This document shows positions 10,759 to 21,568 of a DNA stretch of 64,000 bases, piece after piece (position 1 is the first letter of the stretch; every line of letters begins with the position of its first letter). A model generated the notes under the pieces. That model saw nothing but the letters and a program-made list of their open reading frames with translations, ran no database searches and was not told where the DNA came from. The stretch spans positions 1,312,001 to 1,376,000 of the forward strand of contig JAULJL010000039.1 of assembly GCA_030761205.1 (NCBI GenBank). Direction: 5' to 3'. This DNA comes from Fremontodendron californicum. Taxonomy: Eukaryota > Streptophyta > Magnoliopsida > Malvales > Malvaceae. The position numbers and the translations under genes were made by a program.

Positions 10759-13700
10759 ATGGCAGAAAACACAAGGTCTCAAGAATTCCGGAAGTTTGAA
10801 GAAGCTGTGAAAGAATCCTTGAAGGAGATGATGGCCAAACTTCAAGGGCAAGAGAGCAATCAAGAACGAATCGTATCAGCACTGAGAAGCGATATCTCGG
10901 CCCTCAACCTGCAGCAAACACAAATCATGACTCAGTTGCACCATGGAGAAGCCAATGGACCAGCTCAGGGAGGGAGAGGCCAATACTTTGCCACCAGACA
11001 ATCCAAGATCGATTTCCCTCACTTCAATGGAGATGACATCAATGGCTGGCTTTACAAATGCCAACAATTCTTTGATGTAGATCACACTCCACCAGAAGCA
11101 AGGGTCAAGCTTGCAGTGATCAACTTGGAAGGAAGGGCCTTACAGTGGCACCAAAATTGGGTGCGTTACAAAGGAGGGTGTGAAACAATCCCATGGCAGG
11201 AATATGTTCAAGCTGTGGAAGCCAGATTTGGAGACAAGCTCTATGGTAATCCCATGACAGAGCTCTTAAGTCTCAGACAATCAGGTACGGTGGCCCAGTA
11301 TTATGATCAATTTGAATTCTTGTTAGGTAGGGTTGAATTGACAGAGGATTATGTTGTGAGTTTCTTTTTGAATGGCTTGAAGTCAGCAATACAGAACCCT
11401 GTTAAAATGTTTATGCCAAGAACCTTACACCATGCTTATGCACTGGCACAACTTCAAGAAACCACCCTCTCCACTCTTCACCAAGAACTCAATCCAGCAC
11501 CAAAGAAACCACTCTTACTGCCAACCCCTAACCACAACAGATTACCACCAAGAACCCCACTTGGTCTCCCAAACACTACTAACCAAGCATTCAAAAGAAA
11601 CCAACCAGATCGAAATGCAAGGATTAGGTCCAGTACTGAATTTGATGAGAAAAGGGCCAAGGGTCTGTGTTTTTGGTGTGATGAGAAGTACACATTTGGT
11701 CACAAATGTAAACCAAAACAGCTGTACCTTGTGGAAGTAGAGGAAGAAAGGGAAGAAGTAGAAGTTGAGGAAGAAGAGACAGAAGAAGGGGCAGAGGAAG
11801 TCACACCTCAAATCTCTGTTCACGCCATCAGTGGAATGGCAACAAAAGGCTATCAAACAATGAGGGTGACAGTGCACGTGAACAAGAAGCCCCTCCACAT
11901 ATTGATAGACTCTGGAAGTACACATAACTTCCTAGACAAAGAGATGGCTAAGAAATTAGGCTGCAAAATCTCAGAAGTAGGCCCTATGAGAGTTGATGTG
12001 GCCAATGGAAGCAGCCTCCCATGCAGTTCAGTTTGCAGGAATCTCATTTGGATACTGCAGGGGTCTCAGTTCACCACAGATGTGTTGCTTTTACCCTTAG
12101 GTAACTGTGATATGGTGCTGGGAATCCAGTGGCTGGTGATACTAGGCGAAGTGAAATGGGACTTCAAGGAATTGAGAATGGAATTTACTGTCCAAGGGAA
12201 GAGACATGTGCTTAGGGGAGGAACTAAGGAAGTCCAACTTAAAACAGTTAAAGGGAAGCACCTAGTAAAGGAGTTGACAAATGGTGCAGAATGTTCTTTC
12301 ATTCAGTTATTCAGTCTGCAACTCGAGGAAAATGATCAGGTTCCAAAGGAAATACACTTGTTACTTAACAAGTATGCCCATTTGTTTAAGGAACCAACTG
12401 AGTTACCACCTCACAGGGGTCATGACCACAGAATTCCCCTTAAGGAAGGCACCTCAGCAATCAACATAAGACCATACAGACATTTAGGTATGCAGAAGGA
12501 TGTTATTGAGAAGATGACTCAGGAAATGCTCTCTTCTGGACTGATTCAACCCAATTGTAGTCCATTCTCCTCACCAGTAATACTTGTGAAGAAAAAGGAT
12601 GGCACATGGAGGATGTGCATTGATTACAGAGAACTCAACAAGGGCACAATCAAGGATAAGTATCCTATTCCAATCATTGAGGAGTTACTGGATGAATTGC
12701 ATGGATCCACAATTTATTCTAAAATTGACCTCAGGGCAGGCTATCACCAGATCAGGATGCATCCACCAGACATCCCCAAGACTGCCTTCAAGACACATGA
12801 TGGGCACTATGAATTCTTGGTAATGCCCTTTGGCCTCACCAACGCACCCTCAACCTTCCAGAGTTTGATGAATGACATCTTTCGACCTTATCTGAGGAAA
12901 TTCATCCTGGTGTTCTTTGATGACATACTGATTTACAGTAAATCCTTACCTGATCACCTACAACACCTGCAGTGCATATTTCAGGTCTTACAGCAGCATT
13001 CTCTCCTAGCTAAGAAAAGCAAATGCTCTTTTGCTCAGGCTAAGGTCGAGTATCTGGGTCACTTTATCTTTGAAAAAGGGGTGACTACAGACCCCAAGAA
13101 GGTCGAGGCCATACAACAATGGCCTATACCCACAAATGTAAGTCAACTCAGAGGCTTCCTAGGGCTTACAGGGTACTATAGGAGGTTTGTACAAGGTTAT
13201 GGCATCCTATGCAAACCCTTGACAGAACTGTTGAAGATCAACAAATTCCAATGGAGTGATGCAGCAACCAGGGCCTTCCAGAAACTGAAAGAAGCCATGG
13301 TAACTCCACCAGTCTTGGCTCTCCCAGACTTCTCACAACAATTTGTAGTTGAAACTGATGCTTCAGGCATGGGCATTGGAGCTGTACTAATGCAGAATGG
13401 TCACCCCTTAGCTTACATTAGCAAGATTCTAGCACCCAAGCATCAGGGTCTCTCGGTTTATGAGAAGGAGTTACTTGCTATTGTCTATGCTGTCACCAAA
13501 TGTCACCACTATCTCATAGGAAGGCACTTCTGCATAAGAACTGATCACCAGAGTTTGAAGTACCTACTACAGCAAAGGATTTCATTCCCAGGACAGAACA
13601 CATGGTTGACCAAGCTGATGGGATATGACTATGAGATCAGCTATAAGAAGGGGAAGGAGAATGTAGTAGCTGATGCACTATCCAGGGCGCATTCTCATGA

Positions 13701-15156
13701 GCTGTTGCTAATGGCCATTTCTAGTGTTTCTTCTGATATCTGGGAAGAGATACAAGAAAGTTGGGTTAATGATCCTGTGACTAAGGATCTGATCTCTCAG
13801 CTCCAGCAAGGAACTATAACAGATCCTCTTTATACTTGGACTGATGAACAGTTAAAGAGGAAAGGACGTGTGGTGATTGGGAAAAATCTAGCTTTACAGA
13901 CAAAGCTTATACAATTGTTTCATGAAGGAGGGACAGGAGGTCATTCTGGAGTGTTAGCCACTTCCAAAAGACTATCAACAGTGTTCTACTGGAAAGGTCT
14001 TGAGAAACAAGTCAGGCAATTTGTAAGGGAATGTGATGTGTGCCAAAGATTCAAGTATGATAATAGTGCCTATCCTGGACTGCTGCAGCCCCTGCCTATA
14101 CCCTCTGTTGCTTGGAGTCAGGTCAGCATGGATTTTATTGAAGGTCTTCCTCCATCCTCTGGAAAGAATGTGGTAATGGTAGTGGTGGATAGGTTGACTA
14201 AGTATGCTCATTTTATTGGGTTGTCCCATCCCTATACTGCCTTTGATGTGGCTCAGGCTTACATGGATAATGTTTTTAAGTTGCATGGTTTACCCAACAA
14301 CATCACCAGTGATAGGGATCCTGTGTTCACCAGCACATTTTGGCAGGAGTTGTTCAAAATTCAGGGAGTTGCCCTACACCTATCCACAGCCTATCATCCT
14401 CAGACCGATGGCCAAACGGAGGTGGTCAATAGGACTTTGGAAACATACTTGCGTTGTGTCACTGGTGATCAACCTAAGAACTGGCACAGGTGGCTGTCAC
14501 TAGCTGAATTGTGGTACAATTCTAACCACCACTCTACAATTCAAGTCACACAATTTGAAGCCTTGTATGGCTATCCTCCTCCAACTCACATTCCCTATTT
14601 TCGAGGAGATTCACAAGTCCAACGGGTAGACACCAGCTTACAAGCTCGGGAAGAGATGTTACAGCTCTTAAAACATCATCTTCAAAAGGCTCAAGCTAGG
14701 ATGAAACACCAAGCTGATAAACACAGAACTGATAGGCAGTTTTCCATTGGAGATTGGGTCTTCTTGAAGCTACAGCCCTATAGGCAGAACTCCCTGGCAG
14801 ACAGGCAATTCCACAAACTGTCTCCTAAGTATTTTGGACCTTATCCGGTATTGGACAAGGTAGGTGCAGTAGCCTACAGACTGGATTTGCCATCAGGGTC
14901 ACAACTACACCCTGTTTTCCATGTTTCCCAACTTAAGAAGAAACTCGGGCCACGTGTTGCAATCCATTCTCAGCTGCCAGTCCCAAGCTTAAACCCTGCC
15001 TTAGAGCCATTAGCCATTCTAGACAGGAAGATGGTAAGGAGAGGCAATCGGCCTGCAACTAAGGTCCTAGTCCACTGGAAGAATTCCTTCCCTGAGGATG
15101 CTACATGGGAATTCCTATATGATTTGCAGCTCAGGTTTCCTGAATTCCAGCCTTGA
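10759..15156 (+). CDS. Gag-Pol polyprotein of Ty3/Gypsy chromovirus
   Basis: 1,465 aa from the ATG at 10759 (MAENTRSQEF), no internal stop. In order: Gag domain (about residues 90-240); zinc knuckle CFWCDEKYTFGHKC near 300; aspartic protease LIDSGST near 382; reverse transcriptase with YRELNKGTIKDKYPIP near 622 and catalytic FDD (VFFDDILIYS) near 719; RNase H with TDASG near 866; integrase with the H-H-C-C zinc domain (about 1060-1095) and D,D,E residues in VSMDF, TSDRDPVF and TDGQTEVVNR (about 1124, 1184, 1220); and a C-terminal chromodomain-like segment (VHWKNSFPEDATWE) near 1440. The polyprotein makes the virus-like particle and copies and integrates the element. Single-frame Gag-Pol is normal for this lineage. 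The FDD rather than YFDD-type context (VFFDD) is a mild variant. Confidence 0.95.
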   Translation: MAENTRSQEFRKFEEAVKESLKEMMAKLQGQESNQERIVSALRSDISALNLQQTQIMTQLHHGEANGPAQGGRGQYFATRQSKIDFPHFNGDDINGWLYKCQQFFDVDHTPPEARVKLAVINLEGRALQWHQNWVRYKGGCETIPWQEYVQAVEARFGDKLYGNPMTELLSLRQSGTVAQYYDQFEFLLGRVELTEDYVVSFFLNGLKSAIQNPVKMFMPRTLHHAYALAQLQETTLSTLHQELNPAPKKPLLLPTPNHNRLPPRTPLGLPNTTNQAFKRNQPDRNARIRSSTEFDEKRAKGLCFWCDEKYTFGHKCKPKQLYLVEVEEEREEVEVEEEETEEGAEEVTPQISVHAISGMATKGYQTMRVTVHVNKKPLHILIDSGSTHNFLDKEMAKKLGCKISEVGPMRVDVANGSSLPCSSVCRNLIWILQGSQFTTDVLLLPLGNCDMVLGIQWLVILGEVKWDFKELRMEFTVQGKRHVLRGGTKEVQLKTVKGKHLVKELTNGAECSFIQLFSLQLEENDQVPKEIHLLLNKYAHLFKEPTELPPHRGHDHRIPLKEGTSAINIRPYRHLGMQKDVIEKMTQEMLSSGLIQPNCSPFSSPVILVKKKDGTWRMCIDYRELNKGTIKDKYPIPIIEELLDELHGSTIYSKIDLRAGYHQIRMHPPDIPKTAFKTHDGHYEFLVMPFGLTNAPSTFQSLMNDIFRPYLRKFILVFFDDILIYSKSLPDHLQHLQCIFQVLQQHSLLAKKSKCSFAQAKVEYLGHFIFEKGVTTDPKKVEAIQQWPIPTNVSQLRGFLGLTGYYRRFVQGYGILCKPLTELLKINKFQWSDAATRAFQKLKEAMVTPPVLALPDFSQQFVVETDASGMGIGAVLMQNGHPLAYISKILAPKHQGLSVYEKELLAIVYAVTKCHHYLIGRHFCIRTDHQSLKYLLQQRISFPGQNTWLTKLMGYDYEISYKKGKENVVADALSRAHSHELLLMAISSVSSDIWEEIQESWVNDPVTKDLISQLQQGTITDPLYTWTDEQLKRKGRVVIGKNLALQTKLIQLFHEGGTGGHSGVLATSKRLSTVFYWKGLEKQVRQFVRECDVCQRFKYDNSAYPGLLQPLPIPSVAWSQVSMDFIEGLPPSSGKNVVMVVVDRLTKYAHFIGLSHPYTAFDVAQAYMDNVFKLHGLPNNITSDRDPVFTSTFWQELFKIQGVALHLSTAYHPQTDGQTEVVNRTLETYLRCVTGDQPKNWHRWLSLAELWYNSNHHSTIQVTQFEALYGYPPPTHIPYFRGDSQVQRVDTSLQAREEMLQLLKHHLQKAQARMKHQADKHRTDRQFSIGDWVFLKLQPYRQNSLADRQFHKLSPKYFGPYPVLDKVGAVAYRLDLPSGSQLHPVFHVSQLKKKLGPRVAIHSQLPVPSLNPALEPLAILDRKMVRRGNRPATKVLVHWKNSFPEDATWEFLYDLQLRFPEFQP

Positions 15157-15169
15157 GGACAAGTCTCAG

Positions 15170-15184
15170 ATATGGGGGAGGGAT
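15170..15184 (+). promoter_or_regulatory. Polypurine tract
   Basis: TATGGGGGAGGGAT directly before the right LTR, the expected plus-strand primer site. Confidence 0.85.
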
Positions 15185-15475
15185 TGTTACGAGAAGAATG
15201 TAGTTAAGCAGTTGGAAGTTAGTTAGGTCCATGTCAGCAAGTTGTTAAGGTGGTTATCCACGTCAGCATGTCAGTTAGAAGCTGTTAAGTAGTTAGTTAA
15301 GTTGTTAGCTAAGCTTTCTTTAAATATTATGTACTGAGGTTGTTAAAAGGGATGTTAATAAGATCAATTCTTCTTTGTTCTCTCAATCTCTTATCTGTCA
15401 CCATAGTTGAGGATCTCGGTAGCTGTTCTTCCCATTCCCAGCTTCCCTGTTACTCACACATCTTTACCTTCATCA
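15185..15475 (+). repeat. Right (3') LTR
   Basis: 291 bp, identical by eye to the left LTR. It is followed by the GATTT target duplication. Confidence 0.95.
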
Positions 15476-15776
15476 GATTTGGCCAAAAAAAAAGTCAGTA
15501 AAAGAGAGAAACAACTATTTAAAGTTGAATTGAATGACTCCATTCTTCCATTGTAAAGCATCAAGGAACAAGACTTTTCCACTTTCCTCCTCCTTATTCA
15601 ACGCTGTTTTTGTCTCTCATTTTCAAAGTACCGGTTCACAATTGACTTGAGTAACTTCCCTTCAAATAATTGAATAGATTTAGTTGGTTTTCATTTATTT
15701 TTATGCAAAATTTTCTATTTGGTTGGTTAGATGACTTGTTGCTCCAGCTGCTGAGCTGTCGTGTACAGGCTTCTTC

Positions 15777-15783
15777 TATAAAA
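15777..15783 (+). promoter_or_regulatory. TATA box of the RLCK gene
   Basis: TATAAAA in CTTCTATAAAATTG. It lies about 790 bp upstream of the start codon. The leader between probably contains an intron (donor GAAG/GTAAGC at 15939; candidate acceptors TTGCAG at 16066 and 16472). No other gene is visible in 15,548-16,568. Confidence 0.5.
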
Positions 15784-17401
15784 TTGATTCAATTGAACAC
15801 CGTTCTTCCAAATTTCCAAGCATTTTGAGGTCTTTTGGGGGGCATTAGACTAACGGGTTTCTCTTAAAATCCTTAAATTTGAGAGCTTTTTCAAGCTTAG
15901 TAGCCAAAATTTTGCCTTTCCAACCAACAAAATTGAAGGTAAGCTCAAGACAAACTTCTTCATTTTTGGCTTATATTCAGAATTTATTTTATTTTTATTT
16001 ATTATTTGTTACGAAAATAAGGAGCAAAATTCTATGTTTTTTTGCTTTTGTGTTCTTGACTTGCAGATTATGATCCAAAAAGGCAGTGTTTGGAAATTGG
16101 GTTGCACAGAAAAGTGATGATATCTCCAAAACTGAAGATGGGGGATTCCTTGGAATTTTTAGAATTTAGAACCTTTTTGGCTTTTGCTTTCTTTTGGCTT
16201 TTCACTATGTATGATATGGTTTTAGAAACTTTAGGTTCTAAATTAATTTGTTTAATCTAGTTGGCTATAAACTCATCATTTTTCAAATCTTCACCATGAC
16301 TAAAAATGTGAACTTGAGCTTTCCATGGAAATTGTTGTTCGTGGTATGTTTTTTCTTATTGGCATGTAAAGAAATCAACTTTGAATTCCCTGGTCTTTTT
16401 TAACTTACAGAATCATAGTTATTTTTCTGCAAAAATAAGCTTTCTTCTTATATTTAGCTCTTGACTTTGCAGGTTTTGTAGGTAGACTTTGTTTTGCTTC
16501 ATTTCTATCTCTTTCTAGCATCTAGATCTGCACTATGGAATTAATTGTGTTTTAATTCTTTGAGGGCTATGAAGTGTTTTATATTCCCCAGTTGGGATAA
16601 AAATGATGAACTAAAGACCCCCAAATCAGTTTCAACTCGGTCTATGAATTCGACATTCACCGATCATGAAATAGGGCGATCTGGGTCTGAGTTAAACTCT
16701 CAGAATGTCTCAGGCATTAGCACTGAGTCCATTGGGAGGTCATCTTTTCCTAGCATGTCTCAAAGACCTAGCAATCTAAGAGTGTTCACAGTTGTTGAGC
16801 TTAAATCTGCCACCAAGAATTTTAGCCGCTCTGTCTTGCTTGGAGAGGGTGGATTCGGTTGTGTTTACAAGGGGATTATCAAGAGTCCTGATGATTCATC
16901 TCAAAAGATTGAAGTAGCAGTGAAACAGCTTGGTAAAAGGAGGTTGCAGGCAAGGCTCCTCAACATATTGATAGTTTCTTTCTGAATTAACTTGCCTTCT
17001 ATTTATTTATCTTTTGAAATGTCATAAGTAGAGATCATTGATATTGTTCTGGATCCTTTACAAAATTAGGTTCCATCCAAGTCTTTTATACTTTAGTGAC
17101 CTTGCTTGTTGACAAGAATCTGCATGGTTTATGTAAATCCATATGAATTCAATTTTCTGACCTGGAACATTATTTTGTGCCTGGTAAGAAAATTTAGCAG
17201 AAACAAATTCTCTAACAAATAATATGTAGAGCTGGAGGTTTGACTAAAGTACTAATCAAAACTGATTTTTCAGTACAGTGAGTAATGGTACTAAACAAAG
17301 TTTAGGAAAAGTGTATATTTCTCCAGAAATCCCTATTGAATTTGCTCTGTTGTTGGTACTGCTGCATATGGATCCCTCCCCCGCACCCCCCCTCTTTTAT
17401 A

Positions 17402-17587
17402 CTATGTTGCTCCAACTTTTCATTTTTCTTGAAGTACCCGTGTCCAGCTCCCGTGTCCGACGCATATCCGGACATGGGTACGGGGATATGACCCTCCAAA
17501 TACATGGAAAACTTAGAAAAAATTGAACATATCCGTGTCGGACACATACCTGTATCCGACACTCACACCCGAGTCCGAGTAACATAA
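17402..17587 (+). mobile_element. hAT-like MITE, copy 10
   Basis: In the first intron of the kinase gene. A perfect 8-bp duplication CTTTTATA flanks it (17394-17401 and 17588-17595). It contains a short internal repeat of CCCGTGTCC. Ends CTATGTTGCTCC and GAGTAACATAA. Confidence 0.92.
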
Positions 17588-18385
17588 CTTTTATAGACTC
17601 TATTTAATGCTTATGATGCATACATGCAAAATACTGTGTAAGATGGCTCCTGTGACTTTTATCCCACCTATTAATTGACAGGGACACAAGGAGTGGGTGA
17701 CAGAAGTAAATGTGCTTGGTGTGGTTGAGCATCCAAATCTTGTAAAGCTAGTGGGCTATTGTGCTGAAGATGATGAAAGAGGAATCCAAAGGCTTTTGAT
17801 ATATGAGTATATGCCCAATCGAAGTGTGGAAAACCATTTATCTGTCCGGTCAGAGACAACTCTTTCCTGGGCAATGAGATTGAAAATAGCCCAAGATGCT
17901 GCTCATGGGTTAGCATACCTACACGAAGGAATGGATTTCCAGGTATTATAGTGCTATTAAGTTTCCATTTCAGATATTAACAATTTTTCAACTTATTCCT
18001 TTCCACTACACTCAGCATTTGCGCGGTATTGCGCTGTACTTTTAAATTTTTTCTTCATGAAATCCCCTTCTAAGGAGAAGCTCACTTTTGCCACAACCAG
18101 TAATTTTACAGAAAACTTTTTCCGGACTATTTTGAATGATACTAATATAGGTTTTCTTTATTGTATTTGACTACAGATCATCTTCAGGGATTTTAAGTCT
18201 TCTAATATCCTTCTGGATGAGCAATGGAATGCAAAGTTATCAGACTTTGGATTAGCCAGGTTGGGCCCTTCAGAAGGATTAACTCATGTCTCAACAGCGG
18301 TATGTTCAGGCAAAATGATCAATCTATTACTTGAAGTGTATCCCTTTAGTCAGTGTTCATTTTTTATTACTCTAATAGTGTAAAC

Positions 18386-18583
18386 CTATGTTGCTCTGAC
18401 TCTTCATTTTTCTTTAAGTACCCTTGTCCGATACCTTTGTCCGACGCATATCCGGACATGGGTATGAGGATATGATCCTCCAAGGGCTCTACAAATACAT
18501 GGAAAAACTTAGAAAAAATTGAACATACCCGTGTTGGACACATACCCGTATCCGACACTCACACCCAAATCCGAGTAACATAG
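18386..18583 (+). mobile_element. hAT-like MITE, copy 11
   Basis: In the third kinase intron. Flanked by GTGTAAAC and GTGTAAAG (7 of 8). Ends CTATGTTGCTCTGACTC and CCGAGTAACATAG. Confidence 0.9.
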
Positions 18584-18888
18584 GTGTAAAGTACAGTGTA
18601 AACCACGGTTCATGCAGTAGTGGAATTTTCTTATCATCTCTACTAGGTGTCTAACCGGTGAAAACCAAATGTCCGGTGATCAGTAGTACATTTAATTACT
18701 CTATTCATGCTGTTAGATCTGCCTTGAAAGCATATTTGAAACAAATGCACGGCTTCAATCTTATAAGATTATGGAACTTGCCCTTAGATACTCAAATGAA
18801 AAACAACAGGTTCATTTCAAATTACATGAGAAAGAAATGGTTTTTGTTTTTCGTTAGGTGTTTAGTATTCTGTTTATGCTGTCAAAAT

Positions 18889-19043
18889 CTATGTTACTCA
18901 GACTCCGGTGTATGTGTCCGACATGGGTATGTTCAAATTTTTTTCCAAGATTTCCATATATTTGGAGGGTCCTTGGAGGATCATATCTCCATACTCATGT
19001 CCGGATATACATCGGACACGGGTACTCCAAAGGAGCAACATAG
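18889..19043 (-). mobile_element. hAT-like MITE, copy 12
   Basis: Second MITE in the third kinase intron, 88 bp before the last exon. A perfect 8-bp duplication GTCAAAAT flanks it (18881-18888 and 19044-19051). Slightly shortened inside relative to other copies. Confidence 0.92.
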
Positions 19044-19832
19044 GTCAAAATTGCTTTTTGGACTTCATGGTAATGTTTCGCAATATATTCATCAATCTAT
19101 TTACAAGCATCAAACTGGTGGTCTTCAACAGGTTGTCGGAACAATGGGGATACGCCGCTCCTGAATACATCCAGACTGGACATCTCACATCCAAGATTGA
19201 TGTGTGGAGCTATGGGATCTTCCTCTACGAACTCATTACCGGTAGGCGCCCTTTAGACAAAAACCGCCCCAAGAATGAGCAAAAGCTTATGGAATGGGTA
19301 AAGCCATTCCTATCTGATGTGAAGAAATTCCAGTTGATATTGGACCCTAGACTGAAAGGGAACTACCAGCTCAAGTCTGCCAAGAAGCTTGCGATTGTGG
19401 CCAACCGATGCTTAGTCAGAAATCCGAAGTCACGCCCTAAGATGAGTGAGGTGTTAGAAATTGTGAACCGGATTGTGGAGGAATCAGCAGGATCTGGAAG
19501 TCCTGAACCACCATTGAAGACTTTGCCGTCTACCGAAACCTCTAGGGAAACTGAAAGAAAACATAAAAGAAGGATTTATAGATTTCAGAAGTGGTGAAAA
19601 GTTTGTTTTGGACGTACTTCAAAGCTTGTAAGAATATGTTAACAGCAGGTAACTTCAAGGTTCAAGCAAACCACACCCTGCAACCTTTTCAGTTGGTTAG
19701 ATATAACTTGAACAAACCTCATAGAGCTGCTTCAAAGACTTGAGCAATGCAATCAAACTTCCTATACAATTATATGCAAGGAAAATGTCCTGAAATTCTC
19801 TCATTTGTTAATGTCATGTATAAAGTTGCTCT

Positions 19833-20003
19833 CTATATTACTCGGATTGAGATGTGAATGTCGGATACGGGTATGTTCAATTTTTTTTTTTAAGTTTTTT
19901 CATGTATTTGGAGAGCCCTTGAAGGATCATATCTCCATATTCATGTCCGGATATGCGTCGGATACGAGTACTTCAAGAAAAATGAAAAGTCGGAGCAACA
20001 TAA
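19833..20003 (-). mobile_element. hAT-like MITE, copy 13
   Basis: In the 3' flank of the kinase gene. A perfect 8-bp duplication GTTGCTCT flanks it (19825-19832 and 20004-20011). Confidence 0.9.
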
Positions 20004-20610
20004 GTTGCTCTCTGAACATAGATGTTTCAGACAGTGCAACTTATGGGAAACCATTGAACATTCTCATTTTGGTATTAAGAGGCTTAGCAATGGTGCTCAG
20101 AAGAAGATGTAGAATTTGGGTGTTGGGCCTGAATTGTGCTGTTTGGTTCTTTTAGGTAGTGGGAGAAGCCTTTTTGTTCAAGAACAACACAACCAAAGGC
20201 CTGTAATTTGATTTTTGTTCAAAACATATGTTATTTTTTTCAAGAAAATCTGTCTCATAGTATTATCTCTTTGTAAAACAACAAAACATATTTGGGATTT
20301 TTTTTATATCATATGCTCCTTTCAGGGTCACCATCCAATGCTAACAATAGCATGTAATATGAATATGAATATATATATATATATATATACTTTTCATTGA
20401 CACTTGACAAGATTCAATGTTGACTTTTCATAACAATGTAAAAGGCTTTTCAGATCATATGTTTAGAAAATTAGATTAATCCTTGTGTTTTGTCTCATTT
20501 TAAAGTAACCCTTTGTTAATTTCACATTAAGAATCATAATGAAACAGACTTTTGGTAAAAGAATACTGGAAAAAGAATACTAGTAATTGTTCATCCTCAT
20601 CATCCAGACG

Positions 20611-21031
20611 TAGGGTGTAATCGAGTTGATTCGAGCTCAAGCTGTAAGAAGCTTGAGCTTGACTCGAAATTCGAGATTCGATTCAATTCAAGCTCGATCG
20701 AGTTTTACTTTTAAAGTTCGATTCGAGATAAAATCGAACTGCTCGAACTCGCTCGATTAGGCTCGTTTATCTAGTAAAAAAATAAGCTTGATTCCCATGT
20801 TCGACTTCAAACTCCATTATTTGTACTCGAGCTTGAATTGAGATTTTTCAATATAATTAAAAATAAAAAAGCTCGATTAGACTTGCAAACTACTTAAGTC
20901 AAGTATTAAGATACTTGAATTCGGCTTGTTCGATAACTCAAGTTCGACTCGATAATAACCGAACCAAATTCAAATTTTTTTGAGCTAAAATCAAATAACT
21001 GATGAGCACATATGTCTTATTTATATCCCTA
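20611..21031 (+). mobile_element. CGAG-rich hAT-like MITE, copy A
   Basis: Starts TAGGGTGTAATCGAG and ends TATATCCCTA, with many GCTCGA/TCGAGC motifs inside. Flanks TCCAGACG and TCCAAACG look like an 8-bp duplication with one change. It is more diverged than copy B. Confidence 0.8.
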
Positions 21032-21568
21032 TCCAAACGTCCATTGTAGTTGTTATAACATCATGTCATCATGCCACTTGTAAGTTGTAACTTATGGTAA
21101 AGTAATTCTACTTTTCTTTTTATCAACAAGAATTTTGTGAAAAGAGAATTGCTTGAATAAAAAAAAATTCACAACCTAATGCTTTTGATCATAAATGATT
21201 AGACCATCGAGTCAAGATCAGGAGATTGGTAAAAAAATCTTGTTTCAATGATGAGCCAACCAAGGAGGGATTTTATTCCATATCTTTTTCACCATTGGAT
21301 GCTTGGAATTTTACTGACCCATGAATCTATTCAAAAGTACTTGTCTTTTGAGATTAAACCAAAAAAAAAAAAAAAAGTAGGAAATGGAAACTGTACCCTT
21401 TCTTACAATCTCGATGTAGATGTTGATAAATTTTGATAATTTGTGTATTCGTATTGTATTATATTATATTTTTTTATGTTATAATTGTAAAATGTTATAT
21501 ATTTATATAAATTTTGACATGTTAATAATTTTAATTATATAAATTTTGATACGTTTTTATATTCATAA

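Larger units (their letters stand above)
10350..15475 (+). mobile_element. Complete Ty3/Gypsy LTR retrotransposon (chromovirus, probably Reina lineage)
   Basis: 5,126 bp from TGTTAC to TTCATCA, flanked by GATTT (10345-10349 and 15476-15480), a 5-bp target duplication. It has two 291-bp LTRs that look identical by eye, a primer-binding site, a polypurine tract and one uninterrupted gag-pol frame. Short size, short LTRs and a C-terminal chromodomain-like segment suggest the Reina clade; this lineage call is inference. Intact frame and identical LTRs indicate recent insertion and possible autonomy. It lies between the divergent translin and kinase genes. An 84-bp anomaly follows the left LTR (see 10641-10724). 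Confidence 0.95.
16569..19597 (+). pseudogene. RLCK subfamily VII kinase (PCRK1/PCRK2-like) with a 1-bp frameshift
   Basis: Four exons: 16569-16949, 17682-17942, 18177-18299 and 19132-19597. Visible kinase features: glycine-rich loop LGEGGFGCVYKG (residues 91-102), VAVKQL with K119, catalytic IIFRDFKSSN (D219) and SDFGLAR (D237). The next motif should read GTMGYAAPEY, but an extra base near 19146-19150 shifts the frame and stops it after about 265 residues. The remaining 3' sequence encodes APEYIQTGHLTSKIDVWSYG and kinase subdomains IX-XI in the shifted frame; without the extra base the protein would be about 409 aa. The N-terminus MKCFIFPSWDK resembles PCRK1/2, cytoplasmic kinases in pattern-triggered immunity (family knowledge). 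Exon 1 ends CAG/GCAAGG, a GC-AG intron. Three MITEs lie in its introns. Either a recent pseudogene or a base error in the assembly. Confidence 0.9.

Noticed and set aside
11432..14503. Open frames of 60-130 codons on both strands inside the retrotransposon
   Set aside because: All overlap the intact gag-pol frame in other frames and carry no motifs.
18658..19164. 168-codon frame ending in the kinase activation segment
   Set aside because: It runs through intron 3 and a MITE; splice sites at 18299 and 19132 explain the coding part.
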